Position numbers and translations under genes: made by a program. Below, piece after piece: positions 5,676-5,998 of a DNA stretch of 5,998 nt (position 1 is its first letter; each line of letters begins with the position of its first letter). Below the pieces are notes generated by a model. The model ran no database searches. It saw only the letters and a list, made by a program, of their open reading frames with translations, and was not told the DNA's origin. The stretch is from Thermus sp. JCM 17653 (GTDB taxonomy: Bacteria; Deinococcota; Deinococci; Deinococcales; Thermaceae), in assembly GCA_001311585.1 (NCBI GenBank), contig BBBN01000103.1:1-5998 (forward strand), in the 5' to 3' direction.

Positions 5676-5710
5676 GCCAGCTTTTTACCGGGGTCCCCTC
5701 GCTGGCTTTT
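5676..5710 (+). terminator. Probable terminator of glnS
   Basis: About 30 nt after the glnS stop, GCCAGC (5676-5681) pairs with GCTGGC (5701-5706), followed directly by TTTT. The 19-nt loop contains a further GGGG/CCCC pairing potential. The stem is short but GC-rich and the T-run is correctly placed for plus-strand transcription. Confidence 0.5.
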
Positions 5711-5752
5711 GGCCCCGCCGGGGCCCCCATGCCGGCCAAGGCCGGCATGGGG
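5711..5752. terminator. Convergent intergenic hairpins, possible bidirectional terminator
   Basis: Two perfect inverted repeats touch each other. The first is GGCCCC / GGGGCC around a GCC loop (5711-5725). The second is a 12-bp stem, CCCCATGCCGGC at 5725-5736 against its complement at 5741-5752, with a CAAG loop. They lie between the end of glnS and the stop of the minus-strand gene at 5758, so they suit transcript ending from both sides. Neither has a strong T-run, so factor-dependent ending or a role in RNA 3'-end protection is also possible. Confidence 0.5.
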
Positions 5753-5757
5753 TGGCT

Positions 5758-5998
5758 TTAAAGCCCCAGGCTCACGCCCAAGGCCCCGCCCAGGCCGAAG
5801 GAGGGAGCGGGGGTCAGGTAGTAGATGGGCTGGAGCTCCAGGTAGACCCCAAGAAGGGGCAGGGGGAGGTTGAGCCAGGTGCCCAAGACCGCCCGCACCC
5901 CACCCTGCCCCGCCCCGTCCTGGGGAAGGGAGAGGGCCCTGCCGGTGCCGTAAAAGCCCCCCAGGCCCAGGTAGAGGTCGGTGAGGGGGACCTTAAGG
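5758..5998 (-). CDS. C-terminal end of a probable beta-barrel outer-membrane protein, partial
   Basis: An open minus-strand frame enters from the right edge and ends with TAA at 5760-5758; 79 residues are visible. It reads TDLYLGLGGFYGTGRAL, then VRAVLGTWLNLPLPLLGVYL, ELQPIYYLTP and FGLGGALGVSLGL at the end. The alternation of hydrophobic or aromatic residues with small or polar ones, the glycine-rich turns, and the lack of long hydrophobic helices suggest amphipathic beta-strands of an outer-membrane barrel. The last residue is leucine rather than the common terminal phenylalanine or tryptophan. I do not recognise a specific family, and the start and signal peptide are outside the window. 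The coding strand bias and length of the open frame support it as a real gene. Confidence 0.6.
   Translation of the reverse strand, partial: LKVPLTDLYLGLGGFYGTGRALSLPQDGAGQGGVRAVLGTWLNLPLPLLGVYLELQPIYYLTPAPSFGLGGALGVSLGL

Noticed and set aside
1..5998. CRISPR array, insertion sequence, tRNA or phage genes
   Set aside because: I looked for regularly spaced repeats, transposase motifs, terminal inverted repeats with target duplications and cloverleaf-like segments, and saw none.

Overview
The window is very GC-rich bacterial chromosome and almost certainly comes from a Thermus species. The IF3, L35 and L20 sequences look like Thermus thermophilus proteins as I remember them. There is a bacterial-type glutaminyl-tRNA synthetase, codons strongly prefer G or C at the third position, and -10 boxes sit 6 nt before ATG codons that lack a Shine-Dalgarno (leaderless genes). 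I cannot name the species.

Layout. From about 3185 leftwards on the minus strand runs a translation operon: infC (IF3, apparently starting at the rare codon ATA), rpmI (L35) and rplT (L20), closed by a strong hairpin terminator at 1929-1956. Beyond it, still on the minus strand, lies a tightly coupled membrane/lipid cluster. It holds a COG2426-type 'small multidrug export' membrane protein, a PlsY-like acyl-phosphate acyltransferase relative with altered active-site motifs, and a partial Rossmann-fold protein resembling cyanobacterial acyl-ACP reductase that runs off the left edge. To the right of infC, on the plus strand, are an enoyl-CoA hydratase/isomerase family gene and glnS (GlnRS), both apparently leaderless. 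A convergent terminator region at about 5676-5752 separates glnS from the C-terminal end of a minus-strand, probably beta-barrel, protein that runs off the right edge.

Regulation visible in the sequence. The infC and hydratase promoters are divergent and share the same bases. The infC mRNA would begin with a 49-nt leader whose hairpin abuts the Shine-Dalgarno. A second promoter between infC and rpmI would allow L35 and L20 to be made separately from IF3.

Data quality. Four genes (the reductase-like gene, rplT, the hydratase and glnS) are broken by apparent single-base losses, nearly all in short G or C runs. Restoring each base gives a full-length family-typical protein, and rplT is essential, so these are best read as sequencing or assembly errors rather than decay. 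The apparent L20/membrane-protein fusion ORF is one such artefact. The most novel biology is the PlsY-like/acyl-ACP-reductase-like pair, which may be fused and could act in unusual long-chain lipid synthesis, and the ATA-initiated infC with its structured leader.
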